64,000 bases of DNA from Homarus americanus. Taxonomy: Eukaryota; Arthropoda; Malacostraca; Decapoda; Nephropidae. The notes below the pieces were generated by a model. The model was not told the DNA's origin, searched no databases, and worked only from the letters and a program-made list of their open reading frames with translations. Below, piece after piece: positions 13,948 through 26,963 of the stretch; the first letter of the stretch is position 1, and every line of letters starts with the position of its first letter. The DNA is taken from positions 11,851,642 to 11,915,641 of the forward strand of contig NW_024737068.1 of NCBI RefSeq assembly GCF_018991925.1, in the 5' to 3' direction. Made by a program: the position numbers and the translations under genes.

Positions 13948-16900
13948 TATATAAACCAGGAAAATAATCACTGAAGCTGAAAATATTTCATGTTATGTAT
14001 AGTGGCATGTAAGTTGGGTAATGCCATGTTGTCTCAGAGCCGAGGGCACTTGAATTCTGCGGATTCTGACCAAACACTCACCAACCCACTGTGACCCAAG
14101 CCAAGCCGCATTAGCAGTGCTTTGTTTATAACCATACCCAGCGGACACCACTGTGCCTTTATAGTGATCTCAGTGCTTGTGTGATGTCTTTTCTCTTTGA
14201 TAGTACAGTACAGTATATCAAAACACTGCAGAGAGCCCGAAGGGTAATGGTGCTAAAAGGAAACAATTCCATACCTATAGGAAAGATATTTAAATTCTTC
14301 AAAAATGTAAAAGCAATGCATCAGCATAGAGGCTAAGTAAGGAGAATATACAGTGCAGTAATTAGTTCACCTGCAATTTGAACACAGATACACTCATCCC
14401 TAAAAAATAGCGTATTTAGGATTCGGAAAAGTAAAATTATGGATGAGCAAGAGGAGAATCTTAGGGTATATACACTTATCACTAAAAGCAAATAAAGCTC
14501 TAAACAATACCTTCCTCCTCTGCCCCCTCTGCCTCCTCTTCCTCCTCTGCCTCCTCTACCCACTCTGTCATCCTGACGATGGTTGTCTTGTTGACGGTGG
14601 TTGACCGTGAATTCTATATCTACTGTACGAGCCTGTCGAGCAGCTTGTTTACTCATGTTCTGGCTATGGGTCTGTGTACAATGGGCTGTAAAAAAAAATA
14701 ATCATTATTTACTGTACAGTATATATATATTCTGTACTCATATTTTTTTACATATACCCACACCAGCTACAGCATTAAGAGTGTGGGCACGTACAGTATT
14801 ATAAGAATATATATAGTAAAAAATAATCCATTAATCAACTTGAAAATGGCTTTACCAAAAATGTCTAATAGCAGCTCTCCATGCTGTGTGGTCTCTTGCA
14901 GCTTCTGTTATGTCATGTTCTTAACTCTAATGTCATTTCTTACAACCTCACATCATGTCATTCTTGGCCTCCCCTGGCTCTCCTCCCCTCCATATTCAGA
15001 TTATTGCACCTCTTGACCCAATTGGTCTCTTTCATTCCTTCCATTATTCTCAATATCCAGCTGCTTCCTTAGTGCAGGAGGGTGGCAGCTTGTGGTTTTT
15101 AAATACCTACATAGTCTGCTTTTTGTTCTCTCTTATTGTGAAGTTTAATTTAATTTGTAAATGTACTGAAATAGTAGTGATTATGGATAAATGTAAAAAA
15201 ATAAATAATATGCTATAAAATAAATATTATTATAATGTTCTCATATAATTTATTAAATTATATCTTTCGTGGTTCTTATAGGTAAACGTTCGTTATAGGA
15301 ATATTCGTAGTAGGATCCGTTCGTTATAGCATACCCCACTGTACATCTTCAATGCATTTTTTTATTATACACCATTGCAATTGAGGAAAAGGAAAGATGC
15401 TGGTATGATTAATATGAGCATTAAGTGTATCATCTTGCAATAAATTCTGGGATGTCTAAGCATATTCTAAAGTGAATTATTTTAATTTATGTGTTTAGAA
15501 TATAAAGCATGGAAATTTTTGTACAGTACAGTATTTATTTCTGATATGTAGAGTAAACTGTCTACAGTATTTCTAAAGCAAGCAAAGAATTTGATTTCCA
15601 ATTTGTAAACAAACGAATATTTTTGCAACCTGCATGCTACAGCATTGTACTGGTACAGTATTTTGATATACAGTATACTAGGGAACAATATAACAAGCTT
15701 CCTCTGTAACTCATAAATTAATACAGTGAAGTATTACAGTACAAGGAAACTGCTAAATAACCACTTTAACTCATAAATTAATACAGTGAAGTATTACAGT
15801 ACAAGGAAACTGCTAAATAACCACTTTACACTGAGCTCTACATTGCATAAAACAAATTTTCCACTCACCTTGTAAGTCTAGCTTAGTACGAAATACAGAA
15901 GTAAATCGTTCTTCTTGGCAGTCTCCCTCTTCACACAGGTAATGATCCTTGCGGAAATGTCTTCGTAATGCATTATAATCACTTAAAAGTAAAAGAAAAT
16001 ACAAAGAATTAAAAGATTTCACCAACAGTTCCTTTAGGAGTCACTCAATGTTAAAGAAAAGGTTATGTAAAACACGTTCCCACTAAGTTCCAACTATACA
16101 AATATAAAATTATACCACCTCTTTCAAACAGCAGTGTCTGATGGGACAAATGGAAAGGGAAGCAGAAAGTTTTTTATGTCTGTGGCCCATGGCATAGGCT
16201 AGGTATAAAATTCCTCAAATCAACATGTACAGGATACGCTCCTGTAAATTGGAGCGCATATAGTATGGAAATGTGTTCCTGATGACAATACTTTTTTTTA
16301 CCTATGAGATATATACGATATTGTATGTCAAGAGTACAGGTATTAATACTTTTGGGGTTTTCATACGCAAATTTGCATATGAAGTAAAAAAACTAAAAAT
16401 AATTTTGTTTACGTATGAACGCTTGATACACAAGACGCACATTTGATACCGTCGGCGTGATCTGGCAGCTATACAGACTGCCCTCCAAGGTCAAGTTACC
16501 ACACCAGTCTCCCTTTGCGTTTCAATGACGTAGGACACACCTTTGACCCACATTTCCCAGGCATTTTCTCATTGCTTGTGCTGATATCTCGTTCATCACA
16601 GTGATTTCATTTACTCATAACAGTGTTGTAAGAGCTTTGAACCATGCCTTGTGTTGCTGGTATGGGTGGAGGGGTGGGAAAACGTTAAAGGTAGAAGGAG
16701 ATTGCACCACGTGGTGATAGTGTGGTGCCTCCTAATGCCTTCTATTCTCACTTATGTATAGAAATAATCCACTAATCCGGGAAGCTTGGGACCAGACCAG
16801 TTCTGGATTAGTGAAAATTCCGAAACATCAAAGCCGAGGTTAAAAAAGGCAAAATAATGCCTAAAATGTACTATTATTACTGTCTAATTTCTTCAGTCTG

Positions 16901-19900
16901 AACTACTTTTCTAAAATAATTAATATCACTTGCTTATGTTTTGCCACATTACAACCACTTCCACTGCTTGCTGGTCTCTTAGGAGTCATATTTAGGGGTA
17001 AATTATAAGTATTTATAGGTAAAATAGTGGCAACAACCACTAGAAGTGAACCATGACACCGCCCCGAATCATCGAAGCTGCCGGACTATCGGGGTCCAAG
17101 TACTGTAGTACTTTATTTACAATGGTAATACTACAAATCCCATCTTTTTATCTCAAATAGCAAACTTGCTACAACTAATTATGTACAATTATCTCTCATG
17201 TGGTGCAGTCAAGTGTGATGAGGTGAGTAACAGGTCAGACCCCAATGGTCTCACAGGGAGCTCCTACCCAAACCCAAGAGTGTTAATAAACACAGATTAT
17301 TACAGTAACTAATCTTCACTAATTAATTATTAACAAATAAACAATGTACTGAAACTTTTTTTAATCATGAATGACAAGTCACACTAGAGTGTGTGTGTGT
17401 GTGTAATTGGCAGATTGCCAAGATAGACTGTCCCTATAGCTTCATTCCCTACCAGGTCGAGCTGTATTTTTTTTTTCAACTCGTATTTTCAGGTAGATAA
17501 GGTATACTTATTTTTACTAATTTTTACTGTTACATGCACAATAATAGTACATATTCCTAATTTTATTTATTTATAGATTTTTTTTGTTACATACACACAA
17601 TCATTCATACAGAATGTGAAGAAAAAAATCATAAGGTAAAAAATTAAATAAATAAATAAAACATTTCTTATGTCCGGAATTAATTCACAATCGTGGGAGC
17701 ACAAGGGTAGCGCACTACTGTCTCTCTTGCCATTAGTGTAATGATTACTAAATGGCAATGCAGATTTTTTATTTTAGTTTATTCATTAGTATTATTTTTA
17801 TTCATTCCTCACATTTACAGAGGAATAAATTAGACCACGGAGGGATAAAGACGCCACAGTATTCTGCGGATACCTGTGCTTGAAATTCAATATACAGAGG
17901 TACCTCAGTTAACGAACACAATTCGTTCCAGAGTCGTTCGTTAACCGAAAATTTCATTAACCGAATCTATTATTTCAATGGGATATTGGGTAATTGGTTC
18001 CAACTCACAGAAAAAGTATACAAATAAAGTACTGTACTGTATACCAGTAATAGAATTAACAAAACATTAAATATAAACTAAATACAGTACTGTAGTGTAC
18101 AGTATACTGTATAAATAATAAAAAAAATAGAATAATGTACTGTATTTTAACTTACTTTGAGGTGTGTATGTCGATACCGGCAGCTTTGTTTACATATCAA
18201 ACAGCTGATTGCAGAGGCAGTCGATGATGATGCCATATTCTTTAGAGAGTGCATTGGTTCTAATGCCTTTTTTGTTTCATAATAATTTCTGCATTGTATA
18301 TTATCAAAATGTAACTAAATTTCAGAATAACCAATAATTTTAATGTAAAAATGCAAAAATATTCAAGAGACCAACAAAATCGATGCTCACTCCACTGTAA
18401 GCAAAGTTAAACTGAGAAGAGTTGTTGGGTGATTCAATCAGTTGATACGCACAAACACAGTTACCTGCCTGTATATATATTATCAATATGTTAACTAAAT
18501 TAGAATGACCAATAATTTTAATATAAAAAAGCAAAAATATTCAAGAGACCTACTTTCTGATATTTACTCCACTGAAATGAATGTAAACATAGAACCATTA
18601 CTGTATTGGCGGACTCACCGATCAGCTGATCGCACAACAAAACGTGGTTTGTCGAAGGATTTGGTTAATCAAAGTTTTTGTTAATTGAACTGAAAATCCT
18701 TATGGGAGCTAATTTGTTAACCGAAATTTCATTAATCGAACCGTTCTTAACTGAGGGACCACTGTACTGTATCTTGGTGAAATGGTATAGAATAAAAACC
18801 GTGAATATCCAGAATCTGCATATGGGAAACCATGAAGGCGAGGGTTTACTTTACGTATTTATTCTGAGCAGCAAACACTACTAGCTTTCTCCTTTTCAAG
18901 TAATTTCAAGCCAAGTGTCTCCTTTATAATAGAGATCCAAAGAAGGTGAAGAACAGTGTAGTCTTTTAACTTATTCTACCTTTGGATTCCAGTCAACAAT
19001 TTGGTCCTGGGACTTGGGGTTTTATCCCTAAGACATCTCTGGCTACATGGAATTGCTTGGTCCTAGAAAGAGGTTCTACAAAAAAAAATTTAAGGACATG
19101 AAAGAATTTTGCTTCTGGATTACACCCTTGTTTTACCATAAATGTTAAATCTAAGACAAAAAATTTGCTAAAGACTGATACCCTGCAGAACAAATTCTTG
19201 TTCCCTGTCAAGGGTCCACTGTAATTGTATTGAGAAGTTTCAGATAACACAGACCAACAAAGGGCATGGGTGATGACAATAACATTTCCTAAAACTGGAC
19301 AATGGGTAAAACCAATGGCCGAACATTAAAATAATGAAGTGCTGGGACATATCTCTGAAGCAGCCTCCTGGATTTTGGTCATTATTGTTAGCATTAAGAG
19401 TTCAAACATCTTTTTTTCATTAACAAACTATTTTACTCACATTAAGAGGTGATAGATACATATAAAATGCAAACTATGTAATAGAGTATTGACTATACAT
19501 GACCAGTACATTTTTAAAAAATTAATCAACTTCTCAAGTTACCCAACTTACTCGTAATACTGATGTGAGCCGTCGGCATCACAAAAGTGGCAGAAGAAAT
19601 GATCTCGCCGCAAGTGGCGAAAGAGGTCGCTATTATCCATGAATCGAGCATCACAAAATTCACAGAGTGGATGACCACGATGACTTTTGTCATCAGTATC
19701 ACCTTTGCGCCTGCAAAGTGATTAATCAGGTTGAGTGTAGGAACGTGCCTTATGAGTGAATATCTGTAAGGAAAGTATGACATAATTTTAAGACAAATTT
19801 ACATCATAATTAAGCATGAGGCCCCGAAAGTTTTAGTTAAAGAAGCTTGTTCCTGAAAATCCATTAAGTGATAGAGCTTGTTAGCTTCACCTTGAAACCC

Positions 19901-20275
19901 ATATTGGTATATTGTGTGTGCCTGGAGGCAATCCAGATCACTCAACTTTCATGTGACACCATCACTCATAAAGGACACATTTGAGGTCTCAGTTTACCTT
20001 ATGATGATGGCAAACACAAACAACTAACTTTTCCAGTGGACAGCTCACACTTAATTTGACACCATTGAAAACCAGGTTCACAGCAATAACCCCTTCACTC
20101 CAACCAAATTTCAAGAACATTCCAGGCAGGGTTGGTTGATTTAAATCAACTTGAATTAAATCACTTAATTTGGTACCATATTGATCCTGAATACATTCTC
20201 TACATGGTTGCAAAAAAAAAATCCATAACAAAGTATTTCTACACAATATATATAATGGTGGGAACTCAATTATTT

Positions 20276-20374
<99 letters not shown>

Positions 20375-23300
20375 TGTATGTATGTATGTATGTAGTATAT
20401 ATATATATATGCACTTACAATTTGATTTTAATTGGGCTTCTATTATTCATGATGACACCCTGGATGTACCGATGGATGTCTGCGGGTAGTTTTAAAGTTG
20501 GCTGCATTTTCACGGCTCAAACGGGGAGCCTGCGAGTTTTATGGCAACCACAAGGTGTCTCTCTTGCCCCAGGTGGGTGGGCCATGCGTGCTCACTCTGC
20601 CTCAGTCTGGGTTAAACATTTGTCAGTTTCGTGATTGTGCTACTCTGCTCTCTTAACAACTGTGCTCCTCATGCTTGTGATGGCTCCCAAACATCCTTCA
20701 TCCAGCCGTGGGAAGGTGACCAAACAAGTAAAGAGAGAAAAGAAGGTAATGTATTTCTCCCATATGTATGCCTGGTAATGGGGGCAGCCAGGAGAGTGAG
20801 TGACTGCTAGTTAGCGCGTCGTCTGCAGTTATAACTCTCCTCACTCCCTGCCATATTTCACTGGATTTATTGTTATTACTGGTGTTTACTGATAGAATAG
20901 TGTTTAATAGTGATTAATCATAGCATTGTAGCTAGGTTAGCTCGTCATTGGAACCACCAGGCTACTGGGCCGAGCTGTGAGGTGTTATGGTTGTTTTTCC
21001 AGCACGTATTTTCAGGTAGATACACCGATGCGGCATATAGGACGCGCTTTTTGTTCTCAAAATTTTACCCTCAAAATCACCCCAATCCAATATGGTGGAG
21101 GTCAGGATTAGGGTCCAGCTTGGGATCTCGGTATCCCCCTAGTCTAAGAATCCAAACAACTTCAGAATGAATATATATGGTATATTACAATAATATTTTA
21201 ACAAAGAGAACAATTAAAACAATAATAAATAAACAAGGAATATTCAGTAATGACTACGATAATTCTTGAAACTACCGTTGTCATAGATGATTACAGATTT
21301 ACCACCAATAACCAGTGTTATATTTTCTGTATAAACGTGCAACTGCCTTATAAAATAAAACAAACCTTCATTGAGGCACGAAATGCTTCAATTACCGGTT
21401 AATGCTCAACAAACAACGGAACAACAGTCTACCCACCCGGCAGTATTTTTTTTGGTAGTACCGACCGAGCACTGACAAACCTTGCGAACTGCGCCGAGTA
21501 CCTGCAGCCAACTTACTTCACCAGTCTGGAACAAACCTCCTCGTAGCATAGTGCTATTATTCCATGGCTGTTCAACCAAAATACCCTAACAGAATGGAGT
21601 CAAAGAAAAGGCATAGCTACACTATCAGCTACAAATTACAAGTGATAACATATGCAAAAGAACACGAAAGCAGCTGCTAGACACTTTGGACCGCCTCCGA
21701 CAGAGGAAATGGTACGGATGTGGAATGCTGTGAAAGCCGAGAAGATTATAAAATCTTTAAAAAAACATGTGGTATTAGCAATGCCCTAGATGGCACCGAA
21801 GATGATTTTCTATATAACGATAGCGAAATCTGATTCTGAAATCATTGATGGCCCATAAGGATATTCAATTTGGTTAACGAACAAAACTTTGATTAACGAA
21901 ATCCTTACAAACAACACGTTTTGTTGTGAGCATCAGCTGATCAGCTGATGGGCTAGTCTGCCAATTCAGTAATCTGTTCTATGTTTACATTCATTTCCAG
22001 TGGAGTAAATATCAAGAAAGTGTTTTTAATATTTTTTGCATTTTTATATTAAAATCATTATTCATTTTAAAATTTAGTTAACATATTGATAATATATGGA
22101 GTACAAGGAACTATTTTGGCCCATCAGCCGCTTGACTCGCCACCAGCGCAGTGTGGTTTTGGACAGGAGTGAACATCTATTTTGTTGGTGTCTTGAATAT
22201 TTTTATTTACATTGAAATTATTGGTCATTCTGAAATTTGTTAACAAATTGATAATAAATTGATTTAAATAAAATAATCTTGAATTACACCTAGTAAACTT
22301 AAAATTTTATTGGTGAAATGACTGCATCAAGCATGTCCCCTGAAAAGTGATTTCTCCTCCATCCGCACTTCCTTCTCTTCTCCCTTCTCTTCCACCCCAA
22401 CTTCTAATTCCCATCATCATCATCGACCAGAAACCTTCTGCATACACACCTCAAAGTAAATGTACTTACTGCATTTTTTTTTACTTTGTATGTACTTTTC
22501 TGTGAGCTGGAACCAATTACCGAATATCCCATTGAAACAATGGATTCAAGATGAACGACTCTGTGAAATGAATTGTGTTCGTTAACTGAGGGACCACTTT
22601 ATATACTATTTCCTATAAAAATATCATTGAATTTCTGCATATGTAATGTATTTCATGGGACAAAGGAAGGCCCAGGAACATAACTCCCGTATTTTATATA
22701 TTTCTTATGGGGAAAATTTATCCTCTTAACGTTATTTCGTATAACGTCGTGTTTTCAGGAACATAACCTTGATGTTAAGCGAGGACTTACTGTACAGTAC
22801 ATTTCTTTGCAAACGAGTTAGCTGGCTGAGTGAGGGAGAGGAAGACGGTCACAGAGTGTGTGGGGGGGTTGCTAGGGAATCGGCTTCCCAGCTGATCTTT
22901 GTTACCATGGTGATACAGGGAATGTATGCAAATGGCCAATGTGTTAAAATTTCATTTGGCTTTTACTTACTGATACAGCAATACAGTATTTTTTGTTGGT
23001 ATTACTGTTTGTTTATTCCTCACATTTCCTGGTACTGTATATGTTATTTTAAGAAAACTATGGCTACAGGATGAAAATACACACAAAAGCTTTTTCCTAA
23101 ATACTCCCTGCCATAAAATACAGTAATGTATTTTTGGTGCTTTTATATTATTTATTGTTTTTTAACATTTAGTACATTTGCTGTAGACTGAAGTAGCATT
23201 CATATTTTTTGCATTATTATTGAAAAATTAAACAATAACCCTGGCCCCTAGAAAAGTTTGGTATCTGTAAGGGTGGTGAGAAGGTAAGACTAAGGCCTTA

Positions 23301-26300
23301 TCAGTTAACTAAAAGTAAGTGTACAGTACTTCATGTACACTCGGTAAAAAAAACTACCGTTACAATTCCTGCACAAAATAAACTGACACTACAAACGAAG
23401 TGTTTAAAAAAAGGCCCCTGAAGCATTCCTCGCATTGGTAGCCCCGCAAGTGTATGGGATCGGCCACACGTGCTCGAAACAAGTGATCGGCACTCTGAAA
23501 CGAAACCCAATACAGCTCCTCTCCGACTTACGACAGGGTTGGGGACCCAAATCCAGGTCGTAAGTCGAAAATGCTTAAGTAATACATAGAAAATCTAAAA
23601 TGGGTCTCTTTCTTTTCAGCACCACAAAACTCTCACTTTTAAGCTTGCCAGTAGGTCGTAAGTCAGGAAGAGCTGTACAAGACTTTCCGGAATTATCGAC
23701 AGTATGGTAAAACGTCGTTGGGCCGGGTTCCATTATGACGACATGCGAAACTGTGAAGCTATTCAGATGTTTCGGAAAAGCATGGTATAATTTCCAATAC
23801 GAATAAAGAAAGACAATGTGGCATTAGACCAAAGTGAAGTAGCAATAAAAATTCAGATTCGAAATAAGGTTGCAAAATAATTTTATTCCTTTACTGTATC
23901 CACTAATTCTGCCAAACATATAATACATTCTTATATGGCAACTAGTCCACTTCCATGGTTACTGTAGTCCACAGTGTGTGTGGAACACTTAATATAACAT
24001 ACAATTTAACTTATCTAGTTATACGAACATTCTCCAGTCATACTGTAACAAAGTAATTCAATATTGTCAATGAAATAGCTAATTCCAGCCTACCAAATTA
24101 AGTACAAAATGTCTCGCATTCAGGCCTACCAACCCACGCGAGACAACGGGAACGTTCAGTTGGAAAATCATCGGACCCCACCTGTACAGTAGTTTTTTAC
24201 CGAGTACATTACTTTTAAAAATTAATTTTGATTAAAAAACGTGTATTTCTTTCATAAAATTGGATACATTGGTGCTGTACTTCTTTTGTCTATAAAATGG
24301 CAGTCTTTTCAAAAAAAATTGCTCTAAGATGGACAATCTCTTATCCCAGACACCCCTTACCCCCAATGAGTCTGCCTGAGCAAGATATTGAAAGTGGGTA
24401 ACATTAGAGAGGGTAGTACCATTAAGCTAGATGGATGGAGGTGGTGTGGCTGAATTAAGGGAAGGTTGAAAGAGAATCTGAGTCTTACGTAAATTCACCT
24501 CAAGGCCGAGGTGTGCATACACATCTGTGTTGGTGTTCAGGATCTCCTGTAGGTCGCGTTCAGTGTGAGCAACAAGGGTGAGGTCGTCTGCATATTGAAG
24601 CTCAGTAATGGAAGCTGCCGACACCTTTGTTCCTGCCTGGAGTCATCTTATGTTGAAAAGACCCTTCATCCAGCAAAATTGGCACTGGCACAAGTAAGGA
24701 AGGCAGCCATGAAAATGAAAAAGAGAGTTGGTGCAAGTACACACCCTTGTTTATCCCCCATTTGGATGGGGAAGAAATCAGACTGGGTGGCATTGTACAG
24801 GACACTGCTGTTCATGCCATCTTGGAGTTGCTTCACAATGGCAATGAATTTTGGTGGGCATCCAAAACAGCTGAGGGTCCACCAGAGAGCTTCCCTGTCG
24901 ACTGAGTCGAAGGCCATGGTTAGGTCAATGAAAGCCATGTACAGGTCACGACGCTGTTCTCTACACTTTTCCTGTATCTGACGGGCAGCAAAGATCATGT
25001 CAGTGGTGCCATGTGATGGTCTAAAGCCACAATGAGATTCTGGGAGGAAGTTTTCCGTCTCTGTTTAGGAGGACTCGGGCGATAATCTTGCCAGCTATGG
25101 ACAGCAGCGGAATCCCATGGTAGTTGCCACAGTCTGACCAGTCTCCCTTGTACTTATAAGAATTCAGGGGATTTCCTCCTTTTCCCATATATTCTCCAGG
25201 AGAGAGTGAAGATGGCTGGTAAGCAGAGGTCCTCCTGTTTTATACACCTCAGCTGGGATTCCATCAGGCCGCTGAGGGACCTGCTGGGTAATCAGGACAT
25301 CCACATCAGTGTTTCGGTTTTACAGTGAATGGTAGTGCTCTTTCCAGTGTTGAAGGATGCCTTCATTGTCTTTAATTAGGGAGTTACCGTCAGATGAGCG
25401 GAGGGGGGCTGCGCCACGAGTGATTGGCCCATAAAAATTTTTGTTTCACATGCTTTATTTTTAAACCAACCATTCTTTAGAATGTGAAGTTCTCTCTGGG
25501 CTGCCGCTTTCTTCTTGCATCAGCTTTGGTCCGAGACTGAGGGTTGTTCTGCCAGTCAGTTAAGGTAACGCGTTTATCATCGACGAGTACATTGATTGCC
25601 GGTCATTTTCATCAAACCAGTCCTGGTGTATTCTTTCAATCTGGCCGAGGGTCTCTCTGCAGGTTTTTGTCATGACAGTATTGAGAATATCCCATTCGAC
25701 ACTGGGATATAGGATGTTTGTTGTTGGGTTGTTTGTCAGCCCACGTTTGAGCTGCTCTCTGAAAGCACGTGCGAACGCTGGATCCTCCAGACGCTTAGTG
25801 TTAAACCTCTTCTAGAGGCTTGCTGCCTTCACCGTTTTGGGGCAACTTGATCTGCATGTGGTTCCAGCAGGAACCATCTCAGCAAATTGGAAAATAACAG
25901 ATGCAGCTGAACAATGGGAATACTTTATCATCATATTACGAGAAGCTGAGTAAACTGGTGAACATTTACAACTGGATAGAGAGATCAAACTCCTTGAACA
26001 AATCTTCATTTATATACTGTTGATTCCACATAATCACCAGTATTCACATTTGTCCTGGCCTTGAGTGTGGGACAGAGGTTAGCATACTGGATTCTAATTT
26101 GTATATAAGTATTATCATCTTGATATTAGACACAGTATCTGTACATGGGATCTGCAAGTGAATAGTGCATGAGGTAGATATGAGTTGTATCATTGAATCA
26201 GATTTGTTTTGTGTATGTGTAGACACACACAAAACACATACAAATAAATAATAATGGGAAAATCCTCTCAATTATTTAATCAGAAACAAGACAACAAAAT

Positions 26301-26932
26301 TTAGAAAAAATGTGAGTCTACCTTCAATTCAACTCCATGCTTTGTTATTAAAGTTTACTTTAATAACAAAGCACGGAGTTGACGTGAGGGTAGGCTCTCA
26401 CAGCATTTTCTATTTTTTTTTATCTTGTTTCTGATTCTTTGTGAGAGGATTTTCCCATTATTATTTATTTGTATGTGTTTTGTGTATCTGTGTGTGTGTG
26501 TGCATATATACTGTATAATACAGGTAAAAGAAATAATTGTCCTAAGGGCAAACACATAATGGAATATACATTTCTTTGCACACGAGTAAAAATAAATTAT
26601 TCAAGAACTAATATGCATACAGGACAGTACTCATACCTTTAGGTGTTCTACACAAAGTTCACAGTAGAAGCGTTCATGAGATTTTCTCATGTGGTCTTTA
26701 AGCTGAGTGAAGTTTTGGAAAGTAGAATAGTCCTCACATACACGGCAAGTGTGTTCCAGCAGCAAATCGTAAGCCCTCATCACTGCTTCGTTTTCAAAGA
26801 AAATAGCATAGCGACGTTCAAAGTGCATATTTCTTGTCTTGACGTTGGCAAAGGATGTCACTGTGTAGGTGAACACTACCTGTTGGGTTACAAACACATT
26901 AGCTTTGAGGGTCACCCTATACAAAAAAAATA

Positions 26933-26963
<31 letters not shown>

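Larger units (their letters stand above)
19720..24309. other. ZNF598 intron region where a short exon is expected
   Basis: Besides the listed elements no conserved exon was found. 22600-22800 holds another eroded element end (TCAGGAACATAACC, then GAGGACTTACTGTAC). The missing exon, about 53 nt on the minus strand, should lie between 19711 and 26636. Confidence 0.5.
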
